Source: Tanypteryx hageni (taxonomy: Eukaryota > Arthropoda > Insecta > Odonata > Petaluridae). Taken from it: a stretch of DNA of 64,000 bases. The stretch lies in assembly GCA_028673005.1 (NCBI GenBank), contig CM054118.1, positions 1,943,410-2,007,409 on the forward strand, given 5' to 3'. The position numbers and the translations under genes were made by a program. The notes beneath the pieces were generated by a model. The model was not told where the DNA came from, did no database searches, and was given only the letters and a program-made list of their open reading frames with translations. Of this stretch, positions 31,516 through 46,500 are shown piece after piece (the first letter of the stretch is position 1; every line of letters starts with the position of its first letter).

Positions 31516-34500
31516 GTAAGAAATGGGTATCGTATATTTTGTAATGCATTTTCGTTTGGGCGTATAGTGATAATGTTCGTCATTAGATTAACATCCAAGT
31601 AATAGTTTCAAATAAAACCATATCGAGGATATATAAAAGTAACCTTAATAAACTTTGCAGAATTCATTCCAAGTGATATTTTGTGTATCAATATATAATG
31701 AAGAAGAATGTAAATCTTGATTAGATTTTTTTGTAATTTGTTGGTTTCTATGGGAATCAGAATATGATGGAGTTTATAAGCCATAATAATTGAATATAAA
31801 TCATTTTACTTCATCTAAAGTACATTAGATAATTTGATGGACGTGAACGAGTGCATAACTTCAAAACTGATTTTAATCAATCTAACGACGTATCTACTTA
31901 ATTTCTCCATAACCAGCTTATACGAAGTACGAGATGCCTTTCTGTCACTTGATGCTTCGATGAGAAACTATGGAGACAAATTGGAGCGACATGAAGGCAG
32001 GGAACGACAACTGGGTGAAACTCTGCGTCGAGCTCTTGCTGCCATAGAAAAGAGAGTTGCGCTGTTGCAGAGGTCCTCTGAGGAAAGGGCGAGGGAAATG
32101 GAACGTTTTCTGATCCAGGTAATGATCATGGGAAAAATGATGCAATTAAACTCAGTCAATTTCAATTTAAACATCGTGAAAATTGGAAAATAATGACATG
32201 GACCATATGTTGAGCCACGAATATGAATTCAAGAAAATTAAAGAAAAGAAAATTCAGTGAACACAAATTATCTGGCACGCCGAAGTGTTTATAATTTTGA
32301 ATGTGGATCTGCATGTAAGAATGTTAAACCAGGCTCATCTGGTAAATGAAAACTGGATTCATTTTTGCACACACAATCCTTTTCCATACTGAGTCTACAA
32401 CACTCCTGGGAACCTTTCATTTATTCTTTTACATCGTTTGCATAGAAATGATTGTACATTATTTATCCCCATCCTCTCTCTCCTCCACATTGTTGAGAAG
32501 AATATTATTGCTTATACAAGTCATTTAATTCAGCCAAGTTATGCAACTGATACTGCATGTTGAAGTCATGACTGCAGATAGGAGAGAAATTACAGCAGCG
32601 GTGCACTGCCATAACCTGTTCAGTAATATAAAGGTTACATTTTACTAACTAGTTTATATTTTTATGCATCATATCCAGTGGCATACCCCTCTCGCAGCAA
32701 ATAATAAGTGCTCCTCTATGGGTATCTTAGATATTTTCCAAACTGTATTAATTATCATTGCCTGCATATTAACTAAGACTTTCCCCCTCCCTCACACAAA
32801 CACTACTGATATTTTGAAAATTATGAAATTATAATAAATTATTGTAATAAGTCGGTTTCTTTTATTAACTTTAATCCATTTGGAGAAATGGATTTAAAGT
32901 ATTATATTATGCATAATAATCCTTATAATGCCACAGAGACACAAGAAAAATTTCTCGCAGTCTGGCTCTTTATAAGTGGCAAGCATTATCAAATGGTTCT
33001 GATCATAAAAGTAAAAAAAGGTGTTCCTATGCCATATAGTCTAATGTAGTTCAAGCAAATTTTCTTTTGTCTACCTCTTAATATTTCTTTTTCTTTGTCT
33101 CCATTGGCCGTGAAGCATTTTAGCCATGGCTCACTTTGTGCCCCCTTTCGGTCCCGGCCATGCGGGGGGCTGCATGAGTATCTGCTACGCCACTGATATC
33201 ACTTTTTAAAATAATATAATGCATAATAAAAGTAAAATAATGCTCTTTCATGCTTTGGTAGAGTACTGCACCTTCCTGCATTTATTTCGCTTTGTGTTTT
33301 GCAAAATGGCATCTGAAAGGTTTTGTTTAACCAGATCTGATAATTTGCCCAACGTCGATTCGTACATGCTTTTACAGTACATTGGAAGTCGTAGGGAGCA
33401 ATATTCAGATGTTGAAATGCGTGGAGTGAAGGCAGGCAGGTTTGTGTTACATTTTATTGATAAAACAAGTTCGATGTCGCTTTTATTTTCAGTTATTATA
33501 ATAGTACTATTATTTCGACTGAAACTCAGAAGATATGTAAAAGATAGATAGATGTCTTAAAACAGCTTACCCATATTAAATGAATAAAACAATTCTAGTT
33601 TTAACTAATATTATAGAATATTTATGTATTATTTCCCATACTGTCCTAGTATCTAGTAAGTAAAATATAGTTAGATAAGTATAAGGCCGAGACTGTGTGG
33701 AATTCCACAATAAAATAACACGAACAATACTAGATATTATTTTTTATTTACATTAAACTTTCGCTAATTTCCACAAAATATATGAAGTAAAACACAACCG
33801 GTGTCGGTGAATAATCACCATCATCTGCCTTTACAGAATCATCAGGTCAAATATTGACAGATATACTAAATGAATGTGAATATACTTAGTTTCCGTGTGT
33901 CTTGTCTATAGGAAATGTTCAAAGATGGCTCAAAAAACTTTTGGCTGTCGAAGGAACGTCGCCCTTGAAAATGCCCATTTAGTGGGCGAAATGCATCGGG
34001 CTAATACCACTTGTTTTTGGCTGGAGTTTTAACTTTCGTTCATATAGGAAATGTGGTGAAGTTTGTTGTTTTAAGTGTCTATCTGCCTTAGTTATTAACT
34101 AAACTTGTGAAAAGAAAAACTGTAGAAGTGTTTGTCATAACTGCATGTCTCTTTTGTATATGTCGCGAATTTCATTGTTGCTTTTATGGCTTTTTTCTCC
34201 CTTTGAGGTCAATGAGGAAAGACTATGTTAGTAATGCTGTTGGATTTGTTAAACTGAAGCGAGAAGGAAAAAATTGTATTGTTAAAGGCAAGATTTGCCC
34301 TGAACACAGAATAAGATAAAGAGGTTATGAAGTGAGTGTAGTTGTAGATGAAGAAGAAGATTTAGTCACGTCTGTGGAGTGTCATGACTGCCCTTATTTA
34401 TCAAAACATGGTCCTTCAAAATACCATGCTGTCGTGGATATTATGTGATCAAATTTATTAAAATATTTAAATTACAGAACTAACTTAAAATGTAACATTT

Positions 34501-37500
34501 GTAAAAGCATTTGCTTAAAAACTTGGTACTTAAATATATGCACTGCAACAGTAATTATTTGCTCAATAAACCCATGGCCCAACGATTTCCGTAAGTTTGA
34601 ACTTACGTATTTAGAATAGGTATATTACATTATGGAGGTTTTGTTAAAATATATATGCTAATCTTTGAAACATAAAAATATAATTTACTCTTTCAACATC
34701 GTTCTCCAGAAATATATGCATCATGTCAATGTAATGCCGACATAAGTCATAAACTAAAATACGAAGCAATAAAATTACGTACATATAACTAGTACTTACA
34801 TTAAATGATCTTCGCAGACAAATGCAGTTGTACGTTCCGATATATCAGATGCGTATCTCCACATGGCTTTCAACTACAATATTCTCCTTTTCTTATTTTT
34901 CCCAAGGAGCTCGGTAGCGTGAAGAACAATTTTCTCAGAATTTTAATCGTTGTATTTAAGCACTGAGATACCAGACAACAACTCTTCTTAAGTTCCATAT
35001 TCTCCATTTTAGCTCCGATATCAGGAAAAGCAACAGGACGAAGTATCAAAACCGCGTGCTTTCAATATGGTCGTAAGCGTCGTAAGGCATGCGATGACGT
35101 CATGTACCCCTTACTACTCTCTCTCCAACCAGGATGCCGTTTTTGCGGGATATTTAAAAGTTATTTTAAACATTTTTTTGCATAATGAAGACAATTTAAC
35201 AAAAAAATATTCACAGGGAGTAATTAAGTCAATTACAAAGAATTTTTATAAAATATAATTAAATATTTTGACAGTCCCCCATTAGCATTTTCGTTACGTT
35301 TCTCTTTCTTAAACGTAAGCTGCTAAACTGTTCCATGTACGAAACTTGCGCTCTCCAAGACGTAGGTTTCTTCGTTCCTCGTCCAAAATCGTGCGAAACA
35401 CAGATTTCCTAGGACCACATAGTACATCTTTCTGCCGATTTCGGCGTCACCTATCCTCTGCAGTCCAATATCAGTTTTGTTTCCTGTTCTCCTTTACAAA
35501 GATAACTTCTGAATGAACACTGGGACTAAATACAGTGTCTATTCAGAGTCATTCGATCTATTAAAAAGGCATATACAATGTTATGACTTTTGATGTGATG
35601 CAGTGACATTGGAGCAGATATCAAACTGCTTCGCTGCTACTTTGACACAACGTAGTTATATCGGACAAAAGGGAACAATGTGGAAATTAATGGTTCAACA
35701 CCTATTGAATACAAAAATTCACTCTACTACACCTGAAAATCTGGAGAAATACAAAAAAGCAAAAAATTTTATGAAAAAGTCGGGGGTTGATCTATACACA
35801 AGATCGACTTATACACGAGTATATATGGTAATCATGCATCAGCACTCAAAAATCAATAGGGTTTCACATCCGGCAGTAAAGGTTTTACTCAGTACTCAAA
35901 GATTTCAATTTCTTGAGATATTTTGTACTAAATAACCTTGATCAAATAATTTAATTAACAATGAGACATTTAAATAATTTTTATATTTGTGAATTAGATC
36001 TTGAAGATCAGATTTTCATTTATATACCTCCAAATTTGCATGTGAGGTAGGTGCCTCCTTTGCTAAGCTGTTGTCTTAGCATTAACTATAGTCTCATAGG
36101 TCTGTAGCTGCAGAATAATAGAAACGTAGGCTACAAGATACACTAAGATTTTGCCGATAAATATAGAGCCAAATAGTATTGAATTGTTATAAATTTCTAT
36201 TCTTATTAATAAATTATTATCACACTTGCTTTTATACTTACATTTGCCATATTCACTTGCATAATTGCTCCACTTTTTTTGCATGATATTTTACACTAAA
36301 ACAAGGGTGGGGTAAATATGCATTTTCTCCTATCATATGAAAGTGTCCATATCAGAAAAAATAATCTTTTATTTCCTCCTCATAGTTCAGTTGGGGCAAT
36401 TACGGGAGTAAATGCGATATTTTATAGCCACAACTAACTGATATGATCAATCAGTAAAATTTCATGGATTAAATAATTCAACTTATACATTTATTGAACT
36501 CTGCTCCTTAAGGCTGAAGAAAGGGAAAGGATTCAACTGCAGAAAGCAGCACAGAACATAGATTCCTTAGGATCCATGCTTGAAGCTCGTCTCAGCAGAA
36601 TTGAAGCTATTGTCGAGTCAACTGCCAAAAAAGCTGGCGAAGCAGCACCAGCAGAAATACCTTGCATGCAATTTCTTTCTCCGAAACTTGAACTGCTGGA
36701 GAAGAGAATGGGATTTTTGGAGGAAGTAGTGGAAAATGGGACCAAAGAATTGTCAAAGTCGGCACAGTACATCCACAAATTTGAAGAAGGCTTGAATTTG
36801 AATTTGGACAAATCTGCACACATTCTTGAATATTTAATTAGCACTGATATGAATAACAAGAAAGGTAAGAATACATTTTATTAATAGCCATGAGTTTTAC
36901 ATCCAAATTTATAGATTTATTAATAATTTTTCTTATTAAAAGCTTTTTGCTTATTGTGTCATAGTTACATTTTGAGTCATATGAAGTAAACTTTATCCAT
37001 TTAATCAGTGAGTCATATTGACCATTATAAAATTTTGTTTATTCTCTTCAATCAAAATATGAAAAAGTTTATGCATTATTTATATTGAAGGTTTTAAAAC
37101 TTTTGTCCACCATCTTACATCCCTTTCTAAAAACAATGAATCTCATTCTCCTGCATTTTCTAAGCAAAAGATGCAGGTTCATTGAAATCTCTGACTATGT
37201 TATTTCCTAATATATCTTAACAAGTATGGAATTAAAATCAATATGATCTTCATTAGAATGTCGGTGTAGGCCTTAAAGAATGCCAAGATGCCCAAACTAA
37301 GATCTAATCATTAGCTTCGTTAAATATCATTTATAGGAATGAGCTAAATTTAGTTTAAACAATATGAGTGATCATATTGATGAATTACTTGGTATTAATT
37401 GCTTCTTATTAAAAGGATTCTATTGATTGTTTATATGAAACATAAGTTATTTTTTGCCATAAGATGCTCCAGAAAAAATAGAAATTCCTTTAATTTATAA

Positions 37501-40500
37501 CAGAATCTGAAATAATTAGGGTGTCCAGATGTCCTGGTTTTCCAGGATTTGTCCTGGTTTTCCAGGATTTGTCCTGGTTTTCAGTGCTATGTTCTGGTGA
37601 CCTAAAAGTCTATTGGAGTACCATTTTTTTTAAACACTCACATTATCTCATTTAATTTCATTGCATGTCAGTATTATCTTGCTAATTTTTTATTAAATAA
37701 TGCCTTAAAATACCATTCTCATTTACTTCCTAATCAATTTCGTAATAATACTCTGTAATTATTGCTTGAATTTATAAAATTATTTGCAATCCTTGGATCA
37801 AAATCTGTTTTTATAACATAAAAACAACAAGAAGATTAAAAGTGGCAGATTATGTTTCAGTTTTTCTTCCTCAGAATCTGATTATCCCAGAAATGGTGAA
37901 TTTTGCAAAAGGTGTTATGCATTTTCTCTATAAGATATCTGAAGTTTAAAAATAACTTCTTGATTTCTCATTTGAAAAATTATAATAATTCTTTAATTTT
38001 ATTAACTGGAAAATATCTTCTTAGTCGGAGAAATTATTCTGATACAAATGATATGACTAATTTGATTTAAACTTAAAGATATCAAATTCAAATGCTTATA
38101 CCATTCAGTACTAAGCTTTTCATATTCTTCTGAAAGTCAAGATTCACAGTTTGGAGTTACATGAACTATGAAATGCAATAAGAGTTCCCCAAAGCTTCTT
38201 AATGTTTGAAAAGAACTGGCTAAATATAGATTTTTATCTACAAGAGTTATGTACAAGTAATAAATATGAGTTTATGCATATATGAGTATCTCAGACCTTA
38301 GGCAAACATTATTTAAGCTTCTTTTGGCAAGTCAAAAGCAAAAAAAATCATATTAACAAATGTTTACTAACATTTAAACTGCCTCTACTACACAAGTTAT
38401 AATAAACAAGTAGAATGCTAGCCATGAACATGGATGAAATTAACATGTTTTTTCTTCTACCATTAAATTTGGAAATATTTTGTGTATTATTTCGCTATGA
38501 AGAAGTTAGTCTGAGGGAAACATTTTCACTGTATGGAGGCAGCTATTGTTCATTTTTTCCATGTTACTTTTGTTTAATTTCTAAGAGGTTAAAAGAGTCG
38601 AAGTTATCATGGCATCAACCAACAGAAAAAGGCAAGCAATACATGGTGATGAAAAGTAGATGGAAATCTTATTTGAAAGTGATTCGGAAGAAAGTGTCAT
38701 TTCAGACAGTGATAGTGAGAATCACATTGAAGATCTTGCTCAAATTACTAACGTAAAATATCTATATTTTGTGGCATTTTTTGTTGAGTTAGCAAATATG
38801 AAAACCTCCTCTCTCCAGTTCCTGCACGCTTCTAACATCTTTGTTTATCCTTATTTGAAGGTTTATTCCAATAAACATATGGGGAAGCTGTAGAGATCTA
38901 AGATAAAGCAGTGTACATTAAGTAATCTGTAAATCTGGAATAAAGACGTGTGATATATTGCTTCTGTGAATGCTTAAAATAATTCATCAAGCCGTTTCAT
39001 CCAAAAAATACCCAAAAATGTAAAAAATATAGTATAATTACTCATAGTTTTATACAAATCCTCAAAAAATTTCAGATGAATCCAATGAATAGGTAAAAAG
39101 TTATGAATTTTTATATAAGTTTACTCCAGATTAGCAAATTCATTTAAATCTCCTTCAACCTATGGAATTGCAACCTCCGCCCTTGAGGGGTTAAGCTAAT
39201 TGATGAACAGAGGATAATATGGAATTTGCTTGATTTGTGTGTATCAATTTAGACTTTCTTAATTAATTTTTTATGTGGTTACACTGCCACATATTCGGTC
39301 ACTAGAGCCTCATTTGTGAGTGGCGTCAATGTGGAAATGCATGCTCAAAATTTCAGCTTTCCATCTTTCATACCTTCAGAGATATTCTAAAAAATAAATC
39401 GTAAATGTGCCCTTAACTGACCCTCTTGTATTTTTCGAAATTCAAATCTAAATAAAAACAAATGGCAGCAGTGCAGAAATGGGCACTCGGAGCTTCGGGT
39501 TTCCATTGTTTATGGTTGCATCAATATTTCAAGTTAGGCAAGTGCACAGACAGACAGACAGATGCCAAAGTTAAACTATGAGCACATGCATATTTTTTTA
39601 AATGTGCTAAAAAGAAAATAAATTAAAAAAAATTGAATAATGAATATTTCTGGGTGCCTTGATTCTTGGAAATCTATCATTTTCCTAGTTTATGTTGGGA
39701 TAAAATACATATACACAACCTTTTTGAACTTTGCAAATAATTGGTTCTGGAAAATTGACGCAAAATGCAAATTCGCGAAGTGCAAGTCCTATATTCCCAT
39801 GAGATGCCATGTTATTACGAGAGAGTGGTTCCCAGCCAACCTAAAAAATTCACTTTTTTATCATAAATAATGCAGTCTAACTGAAAATAAAAGAAAATGT
39901 AACCGCAAATGTAAAATCTAGCATTATAAAGTGAAAAAAATACTTTTGATTACCTTCAAAATGCGTAATAACAAATGAAAACCCAGCATAACAAAGCGAT
40001 TACACTTCTTTCCGCACTTCTACAGTTTACCACCAACACAATTTTGAATGCGATTTTCGATCTTTTGTTCATTCTAACGAAATTTAAATTGAACTACTGA
40101 AATAGAACGTTGAGTACGTCATGCACGAATGTTTTCCTGGATTCTGCAATAAACATTTCCAAGCTGCAAAAAAAACACTAGCATTAAAAATTATTTAATT
40201 TCTTTTAGTAATCACATTCAAAATATGCGGCAGAAAATCTTACGTTACAAGATGATAGCAATTCTTAGATTTACATTAAAAATTTGTAATAAAAAATGAA
40301 AACCTAACAAAACAACAGTTCCTTAAATTACATTCAAAATACAAAGGTAATAGCAAATGAAATCCTTACATTCCAAAATGATGGCATTTTTACTTTCTCC
40401 ATACGTAGTATAGGGGAAAGTATTGTTTTCATAAAAAAATCGATTTCGAGATTTCAACGGAAACACACATTTTGAGGTCCCCTGAACACGTTTTGACCAT

Positions 40501-43500
40501 TTTAACGATGTTGTCTGTGTGTGTGTGACAGCTTTTTTTGATTGCTCTAACTCAAAAACTATTAATCAGGTCAATTTAAAATTTTATATTTAACATTTTT
40601 ACGAAAGTCACAAGAACTGATTAGGTTTTGGTAAAAATCGATCAACCAGAAGTGGGTGTTTATTCTTGTTACCTATCCGTTATTTTGAACTATTTGCTTT
40701 AATATTTGATATATGTAAAAATGTACTGCAATAAAAGTTGTAGGAAATTTAATTTTCTACAACCTTTGTTTGAAACATTTAAGAGAATTCTTAAATTTTT
40801 AGCTGCCACCACCACGCCACCTACTGACGACTATTGTTAACAATTGACGCACGTTGCTTCTTAGTAATGCTCCTTTTTATTTTCTTAATTGTTGGAGCTT
40901 TATGGCTGTATCCAATATCAGAAGGCTATGGTTTGAGTTTATTTCTGTTCTTTGTCAAGTCTAAAATTTTCTTGCAGTTTCTTAAAGTATTATTATGTAA
41001 CCTATTTGGAATTTTTAGAAACTTTTACAGATATGGAGAAAGTCATGTGGTGGCCACATCAGATTTTTTTATTTTAAACTGAAGTTACGTCATCATCATT
41101 GATATAGTCGAAGCTCTTATCAGAACTCTATGGCTTATTGGAAGATGGTTTTTTAAAGAATGAATCCAATTTGAGTTGCTTTGCCTTTTTTTCATGCACA
41201 ACTTGGTATAAATTTCGAATTGTGTTCTTACTCTCCTGGTTACAGATCTACTTCTTTCTTTGTCTGGGTCGTGTTCATCCCATAATGCCGTGCCATCTTC
41301 AATCAGCCTCAAAGACTTAGCCAGAAGTTTTGCTGTCAGATGTTTTTCATCCTCCTGCGTCTCTGGTGTTTCCAGCTCTTTAACCCTTTGCTCGTCTTGC
41401 TCCATTAGCTCCTCCACAGTTCCTCCGAATGAGACGCCAACAGCTGATGGGTATCCCTTGTTTCCATTTCATCAAGTCCTAGTTGTCTCGAAAATGCTGC
41501 CTTCACAGCTTTGGTGACTCTCTTCTCCTTGTCCTTTCGATATTTCATATATTTAATTTTCTTTCGTTTAATCGGTGTTTCTCCCACTAAGGGAAGTATT
41601 ATGCTCAATTTGTCAATATCATCTTCAGAAAATTCCTCACCACTAGAAGAATCTGTTTCCGTTGGTGCGTGACTCGATGAAGGGCTTGGAATATCTTCAC
41701 TCACGTCATCAGCGCTCTGATATAAAAATACAACTGGTATTGTCATTACAGTGTTCAAGAAGTGCATAACTTGCAATAAATTGTAGACATTTTGTTGCGT
41801 AGAATAAATAATACAGAAATAATCAATGTCGAACTGTTTAAAATAATGTTGCTGTATGTTATGCATCACCTGCCAGCAAAAAATGATGCCACTTTCTCGA
41901 AACACAAATTGTTTGCTTAATTTCGTCGTGAAATCTTGAAATTAAGAGACTTGTTAGTAATTATAAACAATTACTTTGGTACTTAGCATGACTTCCCTTA
42001 TTTCATTAAATTTTTATTTCACACGTTGATGACCGAAAGCAATTTGGAAATATTTTGTTTCGTAAATTCGTTCATCGCAATGATTCCAAGGAACCGCAAG
42101 CAGTGCCCGGTTGACATGGAATACCGCATATAAGTCTTCTCAGCCATCTTAAAAATTTATTGTATTAGTTTTATTGTAATAAGACATCAAAAGTGATACA
42201 TCAATAAAAGTACTAAATAATAAAAATAGTTTGCTACTTAAAAGAAAACTTTCCCTAGCAAAGCCAGGCATTTCAGCTAGTATTATAATAATAATGTCCT
42301 TTTCTAGGGTGCTAAAGTTTAAAATGAACTTAAAAACGAAAAAGTAGAGAGAGTTCATGCTTGTTGGCATCGTAAACGCATGATGCAAAATGCAAGTAAT
42401 ATGCACGAAACACAAGTAATGGTCACAAAAAATTTTGTCGCGAAGTCCAAATTCGCGAACTGCAAGCACGTGAAGTTCAAAAAGGTGGTGTGTGTACTTC
42501 TACCAACAGCCCATCCCTTTTGTTACTTTCCTCTCATATTGCTTTAATAACAAAATTTCACTATTGATCAACCAATTATAACAAAATAATTTAAAGTTCA
42601 GTCATACAAAAATATTTCAACTGAAATTAGAGGAAATAAATTTGATAAACTATTTCTTTAACTTTTTTATGTTAGAGTCTGAAAACATTCCAAAGGAAGC
42701 ATCTGGAACTATTGAAATCAGGGAGTTAATGGATGAAATGACGGAGAGCTTGAGCAAGTTAAGTGCTCAAGCTACAGAAGCTCGAAACGATGCAGTGCAG
42801 ATGATGCAACAGGCGGTGGCCACGCTTAATACTCTTGAATCTGTGATTGCATCAAATAGCCAGAAGCAATCTGATCTTGTGCTGCAGAAATTTAATGAAG
42901 TCCAGAATTCGACCCTCGCTGCTGTTGAGCAAGTGACAAAGGAATTGGAAGCTAAGGAAGTGAGAGAAAATGGAGCCGATGACATGGAATTGGCCCTCAC
43001 AGATGATTTTAAAGGGGTTATGAAAGAGATCAAGGCTTTGGAAGAACTGACAGAAGCTTCGAAGAAAGAAATACAAACTGATCTATGGAAACTTGGCGAT
43101 CAGTCTAGAAAAGAAAGCAGTGATGCTCGTGAAGCAGTATTGGGGAAAATCAACGATGCAATGGTGATGCTATCCCCTGAGCCCCTTCTGAAGACTTTGA
43201 CCGACATGGAACATGTGATGCTGCAAGCTGCAGATGGAGTCATGGATGTGGGCAGAAGAGTTGAATACAGTGCAGCAAGAGTAATTGGTGAGTATTATTT
43301 ATAGAAATTGGTGATTATAAACCATATGTTCTAGGTCAATGATAAATTAGCTATTAATTTATTTTAATTTTATTAACTTGTTATTATTCATTGAGCCATA
43401 CTACATACTCAAAAATTTGCTAAGTGGTGCAAAAATTAATTTACCAGATTAATAAAATTTAAAATCAACTAGTGCCTATTATATTTAAATTGATAATTTT

Positions 43501-46500
43501 CCAGGAGTTAATAATTAAAAATATTAATTATCTCAGTTCTAGATAATAATAAATAGTTGGAAAAACTAAGTCACCATTTAATCTAACTGAATTATACAGT
43601 TAACAAGTGTGGAGTTAATATTCTCCTGAATTTCATCTCAAAAAGGCATTTGGCAAACTATTCCAAAAATATAATTATTTTCTCGAATAAATAAGCAATT
43701 TTTCTCTTTAAGCTGAACTTGGAGAAGAAATAAAGACCAAATCATCTGCGGTTGAATCTACAATATCATCAAGGTTGGACAACCTTGCTGCTTCAGTGTT
43801 GGTCAACCAGACAGGAGCAATGGAAACCCTCTCTAAAAGGGTTGAAAGTGAAATAAGTCAAGTATGGCGACAGATTGGGATAATGTATCAGCAGCTTACA
43901 CAGTCCGTTGGTATGCTGGACAAATTACAGGTAATGGAAACTTCCAATGAATTTTCATATTCATATTTATTTACCATCAAATTTACATGGCAAGTCAGGA
44001 ATAATACAAGAAATCATTTACAACAATGCATAATATATTAAGACAAAGCAGTTTACAAAGTCATACAGAAGTTACATAGAGGAAGAATACATAATTATCA
44101 CGTAGTTAGTTTGCAACTTTAATTAGTATGCAAAATATAAGTTAATACTCAAGAGAATGGATTTTTATCACACACAAATTCATTCAAGTCAAAATATGCT
44201 TTTTGTAACAGGGTTGATATGATTTTATTTTTCAACTTAATAATATCCGCAATTCCACTGATCTTAAGAGGTAGTTTATTGTATATTTTCAGTCCTGCAT
44301 ATAGTGTACTTCTTTCAAAGGAGGTCTTATGCTCTATTAAGTTAAATTGACTATTCTGCCTTGTATTATGCAGATGATTGAATTTGTAGTTGTTGTAGAT
44401 TTTTGGGTTTTGTTTGACAAATAATAATACCTCCAAAATGTAAAGAGAAGCCCCAGTCAATATTTTTTCAGAGATAAAATATGGCTTGCAGCTTTCTTTT
44501 AAGGTGAGTGCCCTTATGGTGGATTTCTGTAGCATAAGTACTCTGATTGTATGTGATTTGGGGGAGTTGCCCCAGAAGATAATACCATATTGTAGAATAC
44601 TTTGAAAGTATCCGTAATATGCGACCTTAGCCGCTTTTTTTGAGCATGTCTCATTTATTATCCGGACAACATATGAGGCTTTTGCCAGTCTTTTACAAAT
44701 GGTACTTATGTGTGTAGTCCAGTTAAGGTTTTCGTCAATGATGAGCCCAAGGTATTTTACAGTATTCAACAATTGGTAGGGAAGTTGGAGAATATTATTC
44801 AGTAATGTAGTCAGTCTGAAGTGGATAATTTTTGTTTTTGTGTCATTTAAAATTAAGTCATTTCCTGCAAACCAAGTTACTGAGTTCCTAGTGCTATTCA
44901 TTACTTGGAAAGTAGCAGAACTGAGATTATCCGATTCGATGACTAGAGTGGTATCATCTGCAAAGAGTGTGCAGTGTGTTCCCTTGATATGATCTAAATA
45001 GTCATTGGTGTATATTGCATATAGTATGGGTCCTAGAACAGAACCTTGTGGAACTCCTTCTAAGACCTCAGTTGGAGAAGATTTGGTTACTCCATATGAG
45101 TTTCCTATGTATACTACTTGTTTGCGATTATTCAGGAAAGACTGAAAAAGACTGTGTGAGACCTCGAATACCATATGATTCTAATTTATGTAGTAGTTTT
45201 TTATGATTGACACAATCAAAAGCCTTACTCAAATCAAGAAAAATTCCTACTGGTATTTTATCATTGTTTAAACTTTCATATATATGATTAAGGACATCAA
45301 ATATTGCGGTTTTTGTGGATTTGCGTTTGCGAAATCCATGTTGATGTTTGGTAATTAAGCTATTCTTTTCCAGGTAGTTTACTAGTCTTCTGTGGATTAA
45401 TTTCTCAGATATTTTTGATAGCACTGGTAGAACTGAAATGGGTCTATAATTATTTACATCTTTAAGGTTGCCACTTTTTAGGATTGGTATTATCTTACTC
45501 AGTTTTAGCTCCAATGGAAAAGTTCCTTCCTTACAAAATTTTGAAAGGACATGTGTTAACCCTTAATTAGTCGCGTGGGGTCAATATGTCCCCAAGCAAT
45601 GTTTTTTCTTCAATATCTAAAGAAATGTATAAACAATCTAACTCAAACTTGTTCTACCTTCGAAACTGACATTCTAGAAGAGAAATTTGCATTTTTGTTT
45701 TTTTATTAATTTGTTATTTTTGATATTTTTATATTTATATATATATAGTATTAATATTGTAAATAGTGAGAAAATTAAACTATTTTAATGTGCTATTTTG
45801 GTGTGTATCCATTTGTTATGTATATATGAGGTTAAAAAAGTTGCTTTTATTTTGACATCTCTCTACCTGTTGCTTTTTTCTCTATTGGTCTAGAAGGGTT
45901 AAACGCAATACAGATTATTATTATCACATCAGAAATACAAATAATTTTCCTGATAAGCAGTATTTCATTGTTTTAACACTAGTTCTCTTATGATACATTT
46001 CTACTTCACTAATTTTCACTATAGGTTGGTTACCCCTCTTCCTCCCATCTCCTCCCCCTCCTCCCCCCTCCAATGTACCCTTTTCCCTCTTTTCGGAATT
46101 CTCCGGGTGTTTTCTTACTTCGGCCGCACACATGCAACCGTTTTCTTCCCATAGTTTTCTACCCGCAATAAAAGTCACAAACAAACGCACGTGGTCTCTC
46201 TAAAAGAAAGCTGTTTGCCGTTTATTACCGCTCACCCTTTTTAGCATGAGTTTCGCCCTTATTTTTCGGAATAAGCACGAACACGAATGAGATCGGCAAT
46301 CTTCAAAGTTTTTGGATCTCCTACCGGTTGCATGACGGTCACGGTTGGGACGTTTTAGACCAAATTATGAAAATCCTATTTTCAATGGGGTTTCTATGGA
46401 GAAGTCCCAAGTACGTTCACACTTATAGGGGAGGACGCGGTTGGACCTCGGCACGAACCCCTTGGGTCGCTCGAGGAGGCAACTTTTGTCCCAAGCCCCA

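Larger units (their letters stand above)
39708..42494 (-). mobile_element. Tigger-like element in host intron 3
   Basis: The left end is CATATACACAACCTTTTTGA. The right end, read inward on the minus strand, is CACACACCACCTTTTTGAAC. TA lies outside both (39706-39707 and 42495-42496). Subterminal TTCGCGAA/GTGCAAG-like motifs recur near both ends, as in Tigger elements. The element contains the decayed transposase C-terminus at 41085-41700 and a later dispersed repeat at about 40390-40820. Confidence 0.65.

Noticed and set aside
35603..35935. 110-codon frame in host intron 2
   Set aside because: No recognisable domain, no ATG with good context, and no paired splice sites.
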